13,706 nucleotides of DNA, taken from contig JBDZUZ010000101.1 of NCBI GenBank assembly GCA_040255445.1, forward strand, positions 1 through 13,706. Direction: 5' to 3'. Below, piece by piece: positions 1 through 6,378 of this stretch; position 1 is the first letter of the stretch; each line of letters begins with the position of its first letter. The position numbers and the translations under genes are program-made. Origin of the DNA: JBDZUZ01 sp040255445. Lineage in GTDB: Bacteria > Planctomycetota > Phycisphaerae > Phycisphaerales > UBA1924. A model generated the notes under the pieces. That model ran no database searches, was not told the origin of the DNA, and saw only the letters and a program-made list of their open reading frames with translations.

Positions 1-858
1 GCGATCGCCGAGCGCTTCGGCGGCAAACTGACGGAAGCGCAGCCGCTTTCCGGAGGCTGTGTCGCGCGTGTGCTGCGACTGACCGTGACCGCGGCCGGGC
101 GACGGCGAACACTGGTCGCCAAGCTCGGTGACCCCCACGACACCATGCTCGCGGCCGAAGGCCGCATGCTCACGGACCTCGCGGCGGCAGGCCTGCCGGT
201 GCCCCCGGTTGAACTCGCGGAGCCGGGCCTGCTGGTTCTGCGCTATGTCGAGCACGACGGCGTCAGCGGCGACTCGGCCGAGCGGCACGCAGCGGAACTG
301 CTCGCCGCGCTGCACGCCAGGACCGCCGACCGGTATGGCTACCCCTACACCACTCCGCTGGGCGGGATCGCGCAGCCCAACGACTGGCATTCCTCGTGGC
401 CCGAGTTCTACGGGCGCATGCGACTGCTCCCTATGGCGGAAGGCGCCGCCGCGGCGGGACGACTCGACAGGGATCTGGTCGATCGGGTCCGCCGCCTGGC
501 CGACAGGCTCCCGGACGTCCTTCGCGACAATGGACCGCCATCGCTGATCCATGGGGATGTCTGGGGTGGGAACGTGCTCTGCCACGCCGGGCGAGTGGCC
601 GCCTTCATCGACCCCGCGGTGAGCTACGCCGATGCCGAGCTCGAACTGGCCTTCATCACCCTCTTTGGCACCTTCGGGCGGGCGTTCTTCGATCGCTACG
701 CGGAACTGCGGGGGATCAGACCGGGCTTCTTCGAGTGGCGGCGTGACCTGTACAACATCTACCCGCTGCTGGTGCACGCCCGGCTCTTTGGGGGCGGCTA
801 TGTGGGGGATGTGGAACGGACGCTGATCCGCGTCGAGGCCGCGATCGCGCGGGCCTGA
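1..858 (+). CDS. Fructosamine kinase / ketosamine-3-kinase family protein (5' end outside window)
   Basis: The reading frame is open from base 1 and stops with TGA at 858, giving 285 residues. That is about the full length of the family (E. coli YniA is close to this), so only a few N-terminal residues are probably missing. The GTG at base 70 is an internal codon, because the conserved SGG...A.VLRL nucleotide-binding strand lies across it. Visible motifs, counted from the window edge, are the ATP-binding lysine in LVAKLGD (about 39-45), the catalytic-loop HGDVWGGN (184-191), the metal-binding IDPA (203-206) and the late signature ARLFGGGY (about 260-267). Members phosphorylate sugars attached to lysine or the amino terminus of proteins, which destabilises the adduct and allows deglycation; they act in the cytoplasm. 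The fold is shared with aminoglycoside and choline kinases, but HGDxWxGN with DPA favours the fructosamine kinase branch. The substrate is inferred. Confidence 0.88.
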   Translation, partial: AIAERFGGKLTEAQPLSGGCVARVLRLTVTAAGRRRTLVAKLGDPHDTMLAAEGRMLTDLAAAGLPVPPVELAEPGLLVLRYVEHDGVSGDSAERHAAELLAALHARTADRYGYPYTTPLGGIAQPNDWHSSWPEFYGRMRLLPMAEGAAAAGRLDRDLVDRVRRLADRLPDVLRDNGPPSLIHGDVWGGNVLCHAGRVAAFIDPAVSYADAELELAFITLFGTFGRAFFDRYAELRGIRPGFFEWRRDLYNIYPLLVHARLFGGGYVGDVERTLIRVEAAIARA

Positions 859-962
859 AGACGGCCGCGGGCGGGGCCCACGGCGGTGTCTCGTGATCGA
901 TTGCGCGAGGCCCGGCTGGGGCGGGGCGGGGGCCGGAAAAGCCCGCCGCGAGAGAGGAGAAG
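859..962. other. Short GC-rich spacer between convergent kinase gene and tRNA-His
   Basis: About 104 bases with no convincing terminator for either side. There is a weak CTCG...CGAG inverted repeat near 890-910 and G/C runs, but no hairpin followed by a T tract on either strand. Confidence 0.4.
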
Positions 963-1037
963 GGTGGCCAACGGGACTTGAACCCGCGACCCCCGGGATC
1001 ACAACCCGGTGCTCTAACCAACTGAGCTATGGCCACC
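963..1037 (-). tRNA. tRNA-His (anticodon GTG)
   Basis: Read on the minus strand, a full cloverleaf folds. The acceptor GTGGCCA pairs with TGGCCAC, the D arm is GCTC...GAGC, the anticodon stem is CCGGG/CCCGG around the loop TTGTGAT, and the T arm is GCGGG-TTCAAGT-CCCGT. The anticodon GTG lies at 1000-1002. The extra 5' G (G-1, base 1037) faces a C discriminator (base 963), which is the identity element unique to tRNA-His and confirms the call. The 3' CCA is not encoded, so it must be added by nucleotidyltransferase. Confidence 0.97.
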
Positions 1038-1376
1038 AACTAAACGGGCCTCAAGGATAGGCAGCCCGCGGGGAAAAGTGCGCGGCGCGGGGCCGGGGTC
1101 GTGGTACGCTGGGGGGTTCCGGGCCGGCCGGAGCCGTTGGCGGCCGCGACCCGAGGTTGCCGATGAATCGGGACCGGCGGTCCGGCCGTCGGGCGCGGCG
1201 AACGGACGGGCATCCGCCGGCCGTCCGCTCGCGCGTTCCAACCCGGTGTGGAGCAACGGTCGGGGAGCTTCTAGGCTTCCCACCCACCAGAGATTGACCC
1301 GCCGCGATCCAACCGCGGCACTTCCGTTCTCCCCAGTCAGCGGCGATCCCGCCGGGGAGTCACAGAGAACAGACCC
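1038..1376 (+). promoter_or_regulatory. Long, hairpin-rich leader of pckA (339 bases without a gene)
   Basis: No coding pattern is seen. An extended -10-like element TGgTACGCT lies at 1102-1110; if it is used, the mRNA has a leader of about 260 bases. Three hairpins lie close to the gene: an imperfect one at 1263-1281 (GGGAGC against GCTTCCC with one bulged T), a perfect GCCGCG/CGCGGC stem at 1301-1319 with a 7-base loop, and a bulged stem at 1329-1359. In the last, the 3' arm CGCCGGGGAG pairs with CTCCCC and GGCG across a 7-base bulge. It ends 17 bases before the ATG. No Shine-Dalgarno is seen at normal spacing. I do not recognise a known riboswitch class. Confidence 0.45.
1054..1059 (-). 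promoter_or_regulatory. Candidate -10 box for tRNA-His
   Basis: On the minus strand TATCCT lies 16 bases before the mature 5' end of tRNA-His (4 of 6 matches to TATAAT, including first, second and last positions). This leaves room for a start site and a short 5' leader removed by RNase P. No good -35 is visible at the right distance, so the call is tentative. Confidence 0.3.
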
Positions 1377-2987
1377 ATGGCACAAGCGACGCTCGAGACC
1401 CTCGACCTTTCCCAGAACCGCGTGCTCAAGAACGCCCCGTCGTCGGAGCTCGTCGAGCGAGCGATCGCCAACGGCGAAGGCAAGCTCGCGGCGAACGGCG
1501 CGCTGGTCTGTCTCACCGGCGACCGCACCGGCCGGTCACCGAAGGACAAGCATCTCGAAGATGTCGCAGCGGTGCACGACAAGATCTGGTGGGGCAAGGT
1601 CAACACGCCGCTGACGCCCGAGCAATTCGACGGGGCTCTGGAGATCGCGACCCGCCACCTCAACAGCCGGCCCAAGCTCTACATGTTCGAGGGGTACGCG
1701 GGTGCCGATGCGACGCACCGCCTGGGCGTGCAGGTCGTGACCGAGCAGGCGTGGCACGCGCTTTTCGCGCAGACGCTGTTCATCGTGCAAGGCACGCAGG
1801 CCGCGGGCGTGAAGCCGGGCGAGAAGACCCCCGAATTCAAGAAGGACTGGACGATCCTCAACGCGGGCAAGTACCGCCTGACGGCCGAGGACCAGGCGCG
1901 TCTGGGCGTGAAGAGCCCTGTCCTGATCGCGCAGAGCCTGACCCGCAAGACGGTCGTGATCATCGGTACCGAGTACGCCGGTGAGATGAAGAAGAGCATC
2001 TTCTACGCGATGAATTACGACATGCCCGAGCAGGGCGTGTTCCCGATGCACTGCTCGTGCAACGTCGATAAGAAGACCGGCGAGAACCCCGCGCTGTTCT
2101 TCGGCCTGTCGGGCACGGGCAAGACGACGCTCTCGGCCGATCCGAACCGCGCGCTGATCGGGGACGACGAGCACGGCTGGAGCAACACGGGCGTCTTCAA
2201 TTTCGAGGGCGGCTGCTACGCCAAGTGCATCAAGCTCTCCAAGGAGGGCGAGCCGCAGATCTGGAACGCGATCCGCTTCGGATCGGTGCTCGAGAACGTC
2301 GTGATGGACGATGCGACCCGCACGCCCGACTACGACTCCGCGAAACTCACCGAGAACACCCGCGTCACCTACCCTGTCGAGTTCATCCAAGACGCCGTGA
2401 TCCCCAGCGTCTGCGGGCACCCCAAGAACGTCATCTTCCTGACCGCCGACGCCTACGGCGTGATGCCGCCCGTCTCGAAGCTCACGCCCGAGCAGGCGAT
2501 GTACTACTTCATCAACGGATACACCAGCAAGCTGGCTGGAACCGAGGCGGGTGTGACCGAGCCGCAGCCGAACTTCTCGCCGTGCTTCGGCGGTGTGTTC
2601 CTGCCGCGTCCCCCGGCCGTGTATGCCAAGATGCTGGCCGAGAAGATCAAGTCGCACGGCGCCAACGTCTGGCTCCTCAATACCGGCTGGACCGGCGGCG
2701 CGTACGGCACCGGCCAGCGCTTCAAACTCTCCTACACACGCGCCTTCGTCACCGCCATTCTCAGCGGCTCGCTCGCCAACGCGAAGTTCGCGCCCGACGA
2801 CATCTTCGGGCTCAACCTGCCCGATGCCGTGCCCGGCGTCCCCAGCGAGGTGCTCCACCCGCGGAACACGTGGGCGGACAAGGCCGCGTACGACACCCAG
2901 GCAAGGAAGCTGGCCAAGCTCTTCCGCGACAACGATGCGGGCTTCGAGATGCCCGATGCGGTGCGGAAGGCCGGCCCCCGGGCCTGA
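1377..2987 (+). CDS. pckA: ATP-dependent phosphoenolpyruvate carboxykinase
   Basis: The enzyme converts oxaloacetate and ATP to PEP, CO2 and ADP. It is the first committed step of gluconeogenesis, and can run as an anaplerotic step in the other direction; it is cytoplasmic. The 536-residue length fits the bacterial ATP-type family (about 540). Visible motifs are the substrate-binding TGDRTGRSPKDKH (47-59), the P-loop GLSGTGKTTLSAD (243-255, with K249 and T250), the metal-binding LIGDDEHGW (260-268) and the late NTGWTGGAYGTGQRFKLSYT segment that carries conserved phosphate-binding residues. These separate it from the unrelated GTP-type enzyme. The ATG at 1377 gives the family's usual N-terminus (AQATLETLDL), although no clear Shine-Dalgarno precedes it. 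It stands alone, between two tRNA genes, behind a long leader. Confidence 0.97.
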   Translation: MAQATLETLDLSQNRVLKNAPSSELVERAIANGEGKLAANGALVCLTGDRTGRSPKDKHLEDVAAVHDKIWWGKVNTPLTPEQFDGALEIATRHLNSRPKLYMFEGYAGADATHRLGVQVVTEQAWHALFAQTLFIVQGTQAAGVKPGEKTPEFKKDWTILNAGKYRLTAEDQARLGVKSPVLIAQSLTRKTVVIIGTEYAGEMKKSIFYAMNYDMPEQGVFPMHCSCNVDKKTGENPALFFGLSGTGKTTLSADPNRALIGDDEHGWSNTGVFNFEGGCYAKCIKLSKEGEPQIWNAIRFGSVLENVVMDDATRTPDYDSAKLTENTRVTYPVEFIQDAVIPSVCGHPKNVIFLTADAYGVMPPVSKLTPEQAMYYFINGYTSKLAGTEAGVTEPQPNFSPCFGGVFLPRPPAVYAKMLAEKIKSHGANVWLLNTGWTGGAYGTGQRFKLSYTRAFVTAILSGSLANAKFAPDDIFGLNLPDAVPGVPSEVLHPRNTWADKAAYDTQARKLAKLFRDNDAGFEMPDAVRKAGPRA

Positions 2988-3013
2988 GCCGCGGCGGACC
3001 GGGCGGAGCGATC

Positions 3014-3040
3014 GCCCCGGCGTCCCCACGCCACCGGGGC
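3014..3040 (+). terminator. Possible hairpin terminator of pckA
   Basis: GCCCCGG (3014-3020) pairs with CCGGGGC (3034-3040). An inner CGT/ACG stem closes a CCCC loop, and a CCA bulge lies on the 3' side. It sits 26 bases after the pckA stop and 14 bases before tRNA-Arg. There is no T tract, so it may only be a stable 3' hairpin, or it may work with Rho. Confidence 0.35.
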
Positions 3041-3046
3041 AACAAT
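3041..3046 (+). promoter_or_regulatory. Candidate -10 box for tRNA-Arg
   Basis: AACAAT matches TATAAT at 4 of 6 positions and ends 8 bases before the mature tRNA 5' end. No convincing -35 precedes it, because the expected place is inside the pckA terminator-like hairpin. Read-through from pckA is the alternative. Confidence 0.25.
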
Positions 3047-3054
3047 GGACCAGT

Positions 3055-3128
<74 letters not shown>

Positions 3129-3215
3129 TTCGGGGTCGCTCAGGCGATCCCCTTTGCCGTGGTGCGCCCTCGTTCGGGGTCGAAGGGGAGCCGGGGGTAG
3201 GAGGGGGGCCGCCGC

Positions 3216-3728
3216 GTGCACACCGGCAAGGTCGAGTATCGCAGACTGACCGGCGACGACGTCGCAGCGTACATCACGCTGCGGGCCGAGATGCTGCTCG
3301 ATGCGCCGTGGGCCTTTCTCGCAAGCCCGGGGCAGGATCGCGGGAGCGATCCCCAGGGCATGCAAGCGTCGCTCGCGCGTTCGGACTTCGCTGTGGTCGG
3401 TGCGTTCGACGGTGATCACCTGGTCGGCGCAGCGGGCGTCGTCCGCGAGAGCGCGATCAAGCGGCGGCACATCGCGACGATCTGGGGCGTGTATGTCACG
3501 CCCGCAGCCCGCGGAATGAGCATCGGCCGCGGCGTGGTCGCGGGCGCGATCGCCGTTGCGCGGGCCTGGGATGGGATTCATGGGCTGCGTCTCTCGGTCA
3601 GCGAGCGATCGGTCGAGGCGCGGAGGGTGTACGAGTCGCTCGGCTTCATCGCGTGGGGGACCGAGCCGGATGCCGTGCGCATCGACGGGGAGCCGCACGC
3701 CGAGATCCACATGGCGTTGTCGCTCTAG
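3216..3728 (+). CDS. GNAT-family N-acetyltransferase
   Basis: A 170-residue single-domain GNAT enzyme, expected to transfer an acetyl group from acetyl-CoA to an amine; the substrate cannot be read from sequence. The acetyl-CoA-binding strand and loop are VYVTPAARGMSIGRGV (92-107), followed by the helix and the classic motif B EARRVYESLGF (134-144). In the pyrophosphate loop the usual RGxGxG reads RGMSIG, with Ser at the central Gly position, which is a mild oddity. The GTG start at 3216 is supported by a strong purine-rich site, GGAGGGGGG at 3200-3208, 7 bases upstream. Its stop overlaps the stop of the opposite GNAT gene. The two proteins share only the fold, not close sequence, so this is probably chance adjacency rather than a recent duplication. 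Confidence 0.85.
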   Translation: MHTGKVEYRRLTGDDVAAYITLRAEMLLDAPWAFLASPGQDRGSDPQGMQASLARSDFAVVGAFDGDHLVGAAGVVRESAIKRRHIATIWGVYVTPAARGMSIGRGVVAGAIAVARAWDGIHGLRLSVSERSVEARRVYESLGFIAWGTEPDAVRIDGEPHAEIHMALSL

Positions 3729-4231
3729 CTCACGATCTTGAGCAGGAGCGGGATGCGGTCCTCGCCGGGGCCAAAATACGCGTGAACCAGATCGCCCTCG
3801 GAATAGCCGCGTCGGGCGAAGAGCCGGCGTGAGGCGGTGTTGCCGGGCGCCACGGTCGCCATGAGCTCGCGGATGCCGCGGCGGCGTGCCTCCCGTTCGA
3901 CCGCCGCGAGCAGAGCATCAGCGATGCCGCGGCCGCGGCGCCTGGGATCGACGGCAACAGAAAGGATCCACACGCGGGCGGGGGCATCGCTCGCGACCGC
4001 GGCGTAGACGGCGCCAGCCACCTCCTCGGCGACCTCCCCCACCGCCGCCCCGCTCTCCCCCACGAGCGCGATGCGGCACAACGCGCCGCCCAGATCGATC
4101 CACTGACGCAGGCACCACGCCGGCGCAGCGTCAGCGCCGAACGCGGAGGCTTCGAGCCGCGTCAGCGCTGCGAGATCCGACGGCGCTGCGGGGCGGATGG
4201 TGGGCGGCGGTTGCCGGGCTGGTTCGGGCAT
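3725..4231 (-). CDS. GNAT-family N-acetyltransferase (RimI-like)
   Basis: 168 residues on the minus strand, starting with ATG at 4231. The acetyl-CoA-binding core VAVDPRRRGRGIADALL (92-108) carries the canonical RRGRGIA loop. It is followed by a charged helix, then NTASRRLFARRGYSEGDLV (131-149), which is motif B with the usual aromatic residue near the end of the fold. This layout is typical of RimI-type and small-molecule acetyltransferases; the target is unknown. An N-terminal proline-rich stretch (residues 3-14) precedes the fold. The gene is divergent from the exported protein at 4430 and convergent with the other GNAT gene, with no room for a terminator between the two stops. Confidence 0.83.
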   Translation of the reverse strand: MPEPARQPPPTIRPAAPSDLAALTRLEASAFGADAAPAWCLRQWIDLGGALCRIALVGESGAAVGEVAEEVAGAVYAAVASDAPARVWILSVAVDPRRRGRGIADALLAAVEREARRRGIRELMATVAPGNTASRRLFARRGYSEGDLVHAYFGPGEDRIPLLLKIVS

Positions 4232-4429
4232 CGGCGCGATGGTACCTATCCGACCGCCGTCACCGCGCGGTCACCGGCGGCTGAGAACACCCCTGAGAAC
4301 ACACGACCATGGATGGATCCTCGGGGCACAATCCGGGGAACCGGGCGGCGACACATCCGGGTGGTCGCGGCGTTGTGCCGCGACGCCCCGCGAAATCGCT
4401 CTCGTGTGGATCGAAGACGGAGAGACAGC
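4232..4429 (+). promoter_or_regulatory. Divergent intergenic region with repeat and leader hairpin
   Basis: This holds the 5' ends of the minus-strand GNAT gene and the plus-strand exported protein. It contains TGgTACCTA at 4240-4248 (extended -10-like), a 10-base direct repeat CTGAGAACAC at 4281-4290 and 4293-4302, and a perfect 8-bp hairpin at 4364-4384 (GTCGCGGC, loop GTTGT, GCCGCGAC) that ends 45 bases before the ATG. GGAG at 4419-4422, 7 bases before the ATG, is the ribosome site. Confidence 0.4.
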
Positions 4430-4933
4430 ATGCATCGATTCGGAACAGCCGGTCTGGCCCTGACCCTCGCGACGCTGGCACCGCCCGCGGTTGCGGAGAC
4501 CACCACCTTCTACTTCACCGAACCCGGCACGACCTATACCGGGTTCATCTTCCCGGGCGATCCGCGGATCGGCGGAACGGTGACGCAGACACGGATCTAC
4601 CTGTACCTGGACGTTCTTCCCGGGGCGGATGCGGCGTTCTTCGACACGGACCTGACGCTGCCGATCGTCCCCGCCGCGGGCGGCACGCCGATCGTCACAT
4701 ACAACGGATTCGATCTCGGCTGGTCGGGCTCGGGCCTCTTCACGCTCGAAGAAGTCACCGACCGCCACAACGGCACGTTCATCCAGACACTGTTCGGCGC
4801 TGCGTCCTTCCCGATCGATGCGGTGCTGCTGGACGGCTCGCGCATCGAGATCGACTACACACCAGTGCCGGCCCCCGCCGGGGCGGCTGTGGTTCTGCTG
4901 GGCGTCCACTGGGTCGGCCGCCGGCGGAGGTGA
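4430..4933 (+). CDS. Exported protein of unknown function with PEP-CTERM-like C-terminal tail
   Basis: 167 residues. The N-terminus MHRFGTAGLALTLATLAPPAVA is a signal peptide with probable cleavage after AVA (residue 22). The mature part is rich in Thr, Gly, Asp and aromatics with alternating hydrophobic strands, suggesting a beta-sandwich. It has no cysteine. The C-terminus is VPAPAGAAVVLLGVHWVGRRRR (146-167 in two parts: VPAPAG, a short hydrophobic run, then four arginines), the layout of PEP-CTERM/VPxPA sorting signals. The hydrophobic stretch is short and contains His and Trp, so it may be a degenerate signal. I chose the ATG at 4430 because it has GGAG 7 bases upstream and starts directly on the signal peptide. 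The frame is open further upstream, but that part has no family character. I do not recognise the mature domain. Confidence 0.72.
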   Translation: MHRFGTAGLALTLATLAPPAVAETTTFYFTEPGTTYTGFIFPGDPRIGGTVTQTRIYLYLDVLPGADAAFFDTDLTLPIVPAAGGTPIVTYNGFDLGWSGSGLFTLEEVTDRHNGTFIQTLFGAASFPIDAVLLDGSRIEIDYTPVPAPAGAAVVLLGVHWVGRRRR

Positions 4934-5022
4934 TTCCGCCCCACGGGTTTTGTTCGGTGTTCGGCGTGGGACTCGCCTTTGACTGCCGGGGGATCTAGAG
5001 TTGGAGGATTTGCGGGATCGCA

Positions 5023-5038
5023 CCTGTCGATGGACAGG
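5023..5038 (+). promoter_or_regulatory. Small hairpin in the leader of the RRM protein gene
   Basis: CCTGTC-GATG-GACAGG is a perfect 6-bp stem with a 4-base loop, about 90 bases before the ATG. The surrounding leader (4934-5127) is richer in A and T than its neighbours, with a T run at 5101-5105 and AAGGA at 5113-5117 as ribosome site. A TTGACT at 4979 and a TAGAGT at 4996 are spaced too closely (11 bases) to be a normal sigma-70 pair, so no promoter is called. Confidence 0.3.
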
Positions 5039-5127
5039 GCTTTCCGAGATTGTCCGACGCTTGATCTCGCCCGAGTTTCACAGCACCGGTCTCAAACACA
5101 TTTTTCTCGGGCAAGGATCGCGTTTCG

Positions 5128-5541
5128 ATGACCAAGATCTATGTCGGTAACCTCCCGTTCAGCACGACGGAGGCGGAGCTCCGCTCCATGTTCGAAGAGC
5201 ACGGCGAAGTCGCCAGCGCTTCGCTCGCGATGGACCGCGAGACGGGCCGCCCCCGCGGCTTCGGCTTTGTTGAGATGAATGACGAGGGCCAGGCCAAGGC
5301 CGCGATGGCCGCGCTGAACGGCGCGAACATCGGTGGTCGTGACCTCACCGTCAACGAGGCTCGCCCGCGCGAGGATCGTGGCGGCGGTCGCGGCGGCTTC
5401 GGCGGCGGCGGCGGTGGCCGCGGCGGCTTCGGTGGCGGCGGCGGCGGCCGTGGTGGCTTCGGCGGCGGTGGCCGCGGTGGCGACCGTGGTGACCGCGGCG
5501 GCTACGGCGGCGGCGGCGGTGGTGGCCGCGGCGGGTGGTAA
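5128..5541 (+). CDS. Glycine-rich RNA-binding protein (RRM plus RGG tail)
   Basis: 137 residues in two parts. Residues 1-80 form one RNA recognition motif, with RNP2 IYVGNL at 4-9 and RNP1 RGFGFVEM at 43-50; the aromatic residues that stack on RNA bases are intact. Residues 81-137 are an arginine-glycine tail in which units like GGRGGFGGGGG recur about three times, ending GGGRGGW. This is the layout of cyanobacterial Rbp proteins and plant glycine-rich proteins. Those bind single-stranded RNA, and many are induced in the cold and act as RNA chaperones; that role is inferred here. AAGGA lies 10 bases before the ATG. The gene is monocistronic, with a strong terminator at 5603-5640. Confidence 0.93.
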   Translation: MTKIYVGNLPFSTTEAELRSMFEEHGEVASASLAMDRETGRPRGFGFVEMNDEGQAKAAMAALNGANIGGRDLTVNEARPREDRGGGRGGFGGGGGGRGGFGGGGGGRGGFGGGGRGGDRGDRGGYGGGGGGGRGGW

Positions 5542-5549
5542 TCCACCCG
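5532..5549 (+). repeat. Hairpin with the RRM gene's stop codon in its loop
   Basis: CGGGTGG (5532-5538) pairs perfectly with CCACCCG (5543-5549). The 4-base loop is TAAT, whose first three bases are the TAA stop codon. A second hairpin, GGCGTC-GTCAT-GACGCC, follows at 5563-5579, before the terminator. Confidence 0.5.
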
Positions 5550-5602
5550 GCGCAGCTCATCGGGCGTCGTCATGACGCCTGATCGCTGATCGGTTCAAGA
5601 AC

Positions 5603-5640
5603 ACAACCCCGCGGCCCAGTGCCGCGGGGTTGTTGTTTTT
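5603..5640 (+). terminator. Strong intrinsic terminator of the RRM protein gene
   Basis: ACAACCCCGCGGC (5603-5615) and GCCGCGGGGTTGT (5621-5633) form a perfect 13-bp stem with loop CCAGT, followed by a T-rich run (5633-5640, TTGTTTTT). On the opposite strand the run after the stem is TTGTGTTCTT once the stem's own T residues are counted, so it may also work, less well, for the aldolase gene that ends at 5713. Confidence 0.93.
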
Positions 5641-5712
5641 GCGTCGTTCCTGCGTCAGCGGTTGGGCGCTCGGGAGCTGTTGCGTGGCCTCGACCCCGCG
5701 TGCGAAGCGGTG

Positions 5713-6366
5713 TTACCGCGCAGCGGCGACCGCCGCGATCATCGCGCGGGCCCTGTCCTCGATGCGCTCCCACGCGCCCGCGGCCATGTCCTCGGCCGCA
5801 AACAGAGAGGACACGAACCCCACCGCGAAGCTGCCGGCCTTGAGGTACGCAGCGACATTCTCGAGCGTCACCCCGCTGGTGGGGACGATGCGCAGGAACG
5901 GGAGCGGGCCGAGTGTCTGGGTGACCCAGGTCGGTCCGGTCGGCGCGGGGAAGAGCTTCTGGAGCGGCGCACCGGCGCGATGGGCCCGCAACATCTCGGT
6001 GGGTGTTGAGCAGCCCGGCATCATCGCGACACCCATGCGGGCGGCTTCCGCGATCACGGGCTCATCAACGACGGGGGAGACCAGGAAGCGGGCGCCCGCC
6101 TCCGCCGCGGCCGCGGCCTCGCGGGCGGTCAGCACGGTGCCGGCGCCGATGGTCAGCCCGGGCCGGGCGGCGAACTCGCGGATGAGTTCGAGAGCGCCGG
6201 GCGTCGTGAGCGTGAACTCACAAATGGTGAAACCGCCGCGGACCGCCGCATCCATGGCGCGGCGGGCCTTGTCGGCCGAATCGGTACGGATGATGGCCGA
6301 GGCGCCCCGCGCGTGGAAGAGTTCGCAGAAGGCCGCGGGCGAAAGTTCGGCGGGGGCGGTTGTCAT
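5713..6366 (-). CDS. eda: KDPG / KHG aldolase family protein (2-keto-3-deoxy-6-phosphogluconate aldolase-like)
   Basis: 217 residues, an (alpha/beta)8 class I aldolase. Catalytic residues are visible: E50 in ICEFTLTTP (the acid/base Glu), the Schiff-base lysine K137 in LQKLFPAP, and T163 in RIVPTSGVT. IGAGTVL (73-79) is the usual beta-strand signature. Such enzymes split KDPG to pyruvate and glyceraldehyde-3-phosphate (Entner-Doudoroff), or split 4-hydroxy-2-oxoglutarate. In E. coli Eda the strand after the Glu reads EVTLRT, and its Arg helps hold the substrate; here the matching position is Thr (EFTLTT), so the substrate may differ. No edd or other sugar-acid gene is adjacent. The ATG is at 6366. 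The frame ends 70 bases before the RRM gene's terminator on the opposite strand. Confidence 0.85.
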   Translation of the reverse strand: MTTAPAELSPAAFCELFHARGASAIIRTDSADKARRAMDAAVRGGFTICEFTLTTPGALELIREFAARPGLTIGAGTVLTAREAAAAAEAGARFLVSPVVDEPVIAEAARMGVAMMPGCSTPTEMLRAHRAGAPLQKLFPAPTGPTWVTQTLGPLPFLRIVPTSGVTLENVAAYLKAGSFAVGFVSSLFAAEDMAAGAWERIEDRARAMIAAVAAAR

Positions 6367-6378
6367 GCTTCGAGTGTA

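Noticed and set aside
1536..3029. A 497-codon open frame antisense to pckA
   Set aside because: It is the mirror of a strongly coding GC-rich gene; its Arg/Leu/Gly/Val-rich translation has no family motifs and pckA is certain on the other strand.
3216..4231. The two GNAT genes as a toxin-antitoxin or recent duplicate pair
   Set aside because: They are convergent, not operonic; there is no small DNA-binding antitoxin partner, and the two sequences share only fold-level motifs.
4211..4429. N-terminal extension of the exported protein at 4430
   Set aside because: It is Arg-rich and lacks family character, and it would bury the signal peptide; the ATG at 4430 has GGAG 7 bases upstream.
4979..5001. 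TTGACT and TAGAGT as a promoter for the RRM gene
   Set aside because: The spacer is only 11 bases, outside the sigma-70 range.
5368..5541. GGC/GGT-rich repeated DNA as a CRISPR or minisatellite
   Set aside because: It is in frame within the glycine-rich tail of the RRM protein; units are irregular and there are no spacers.
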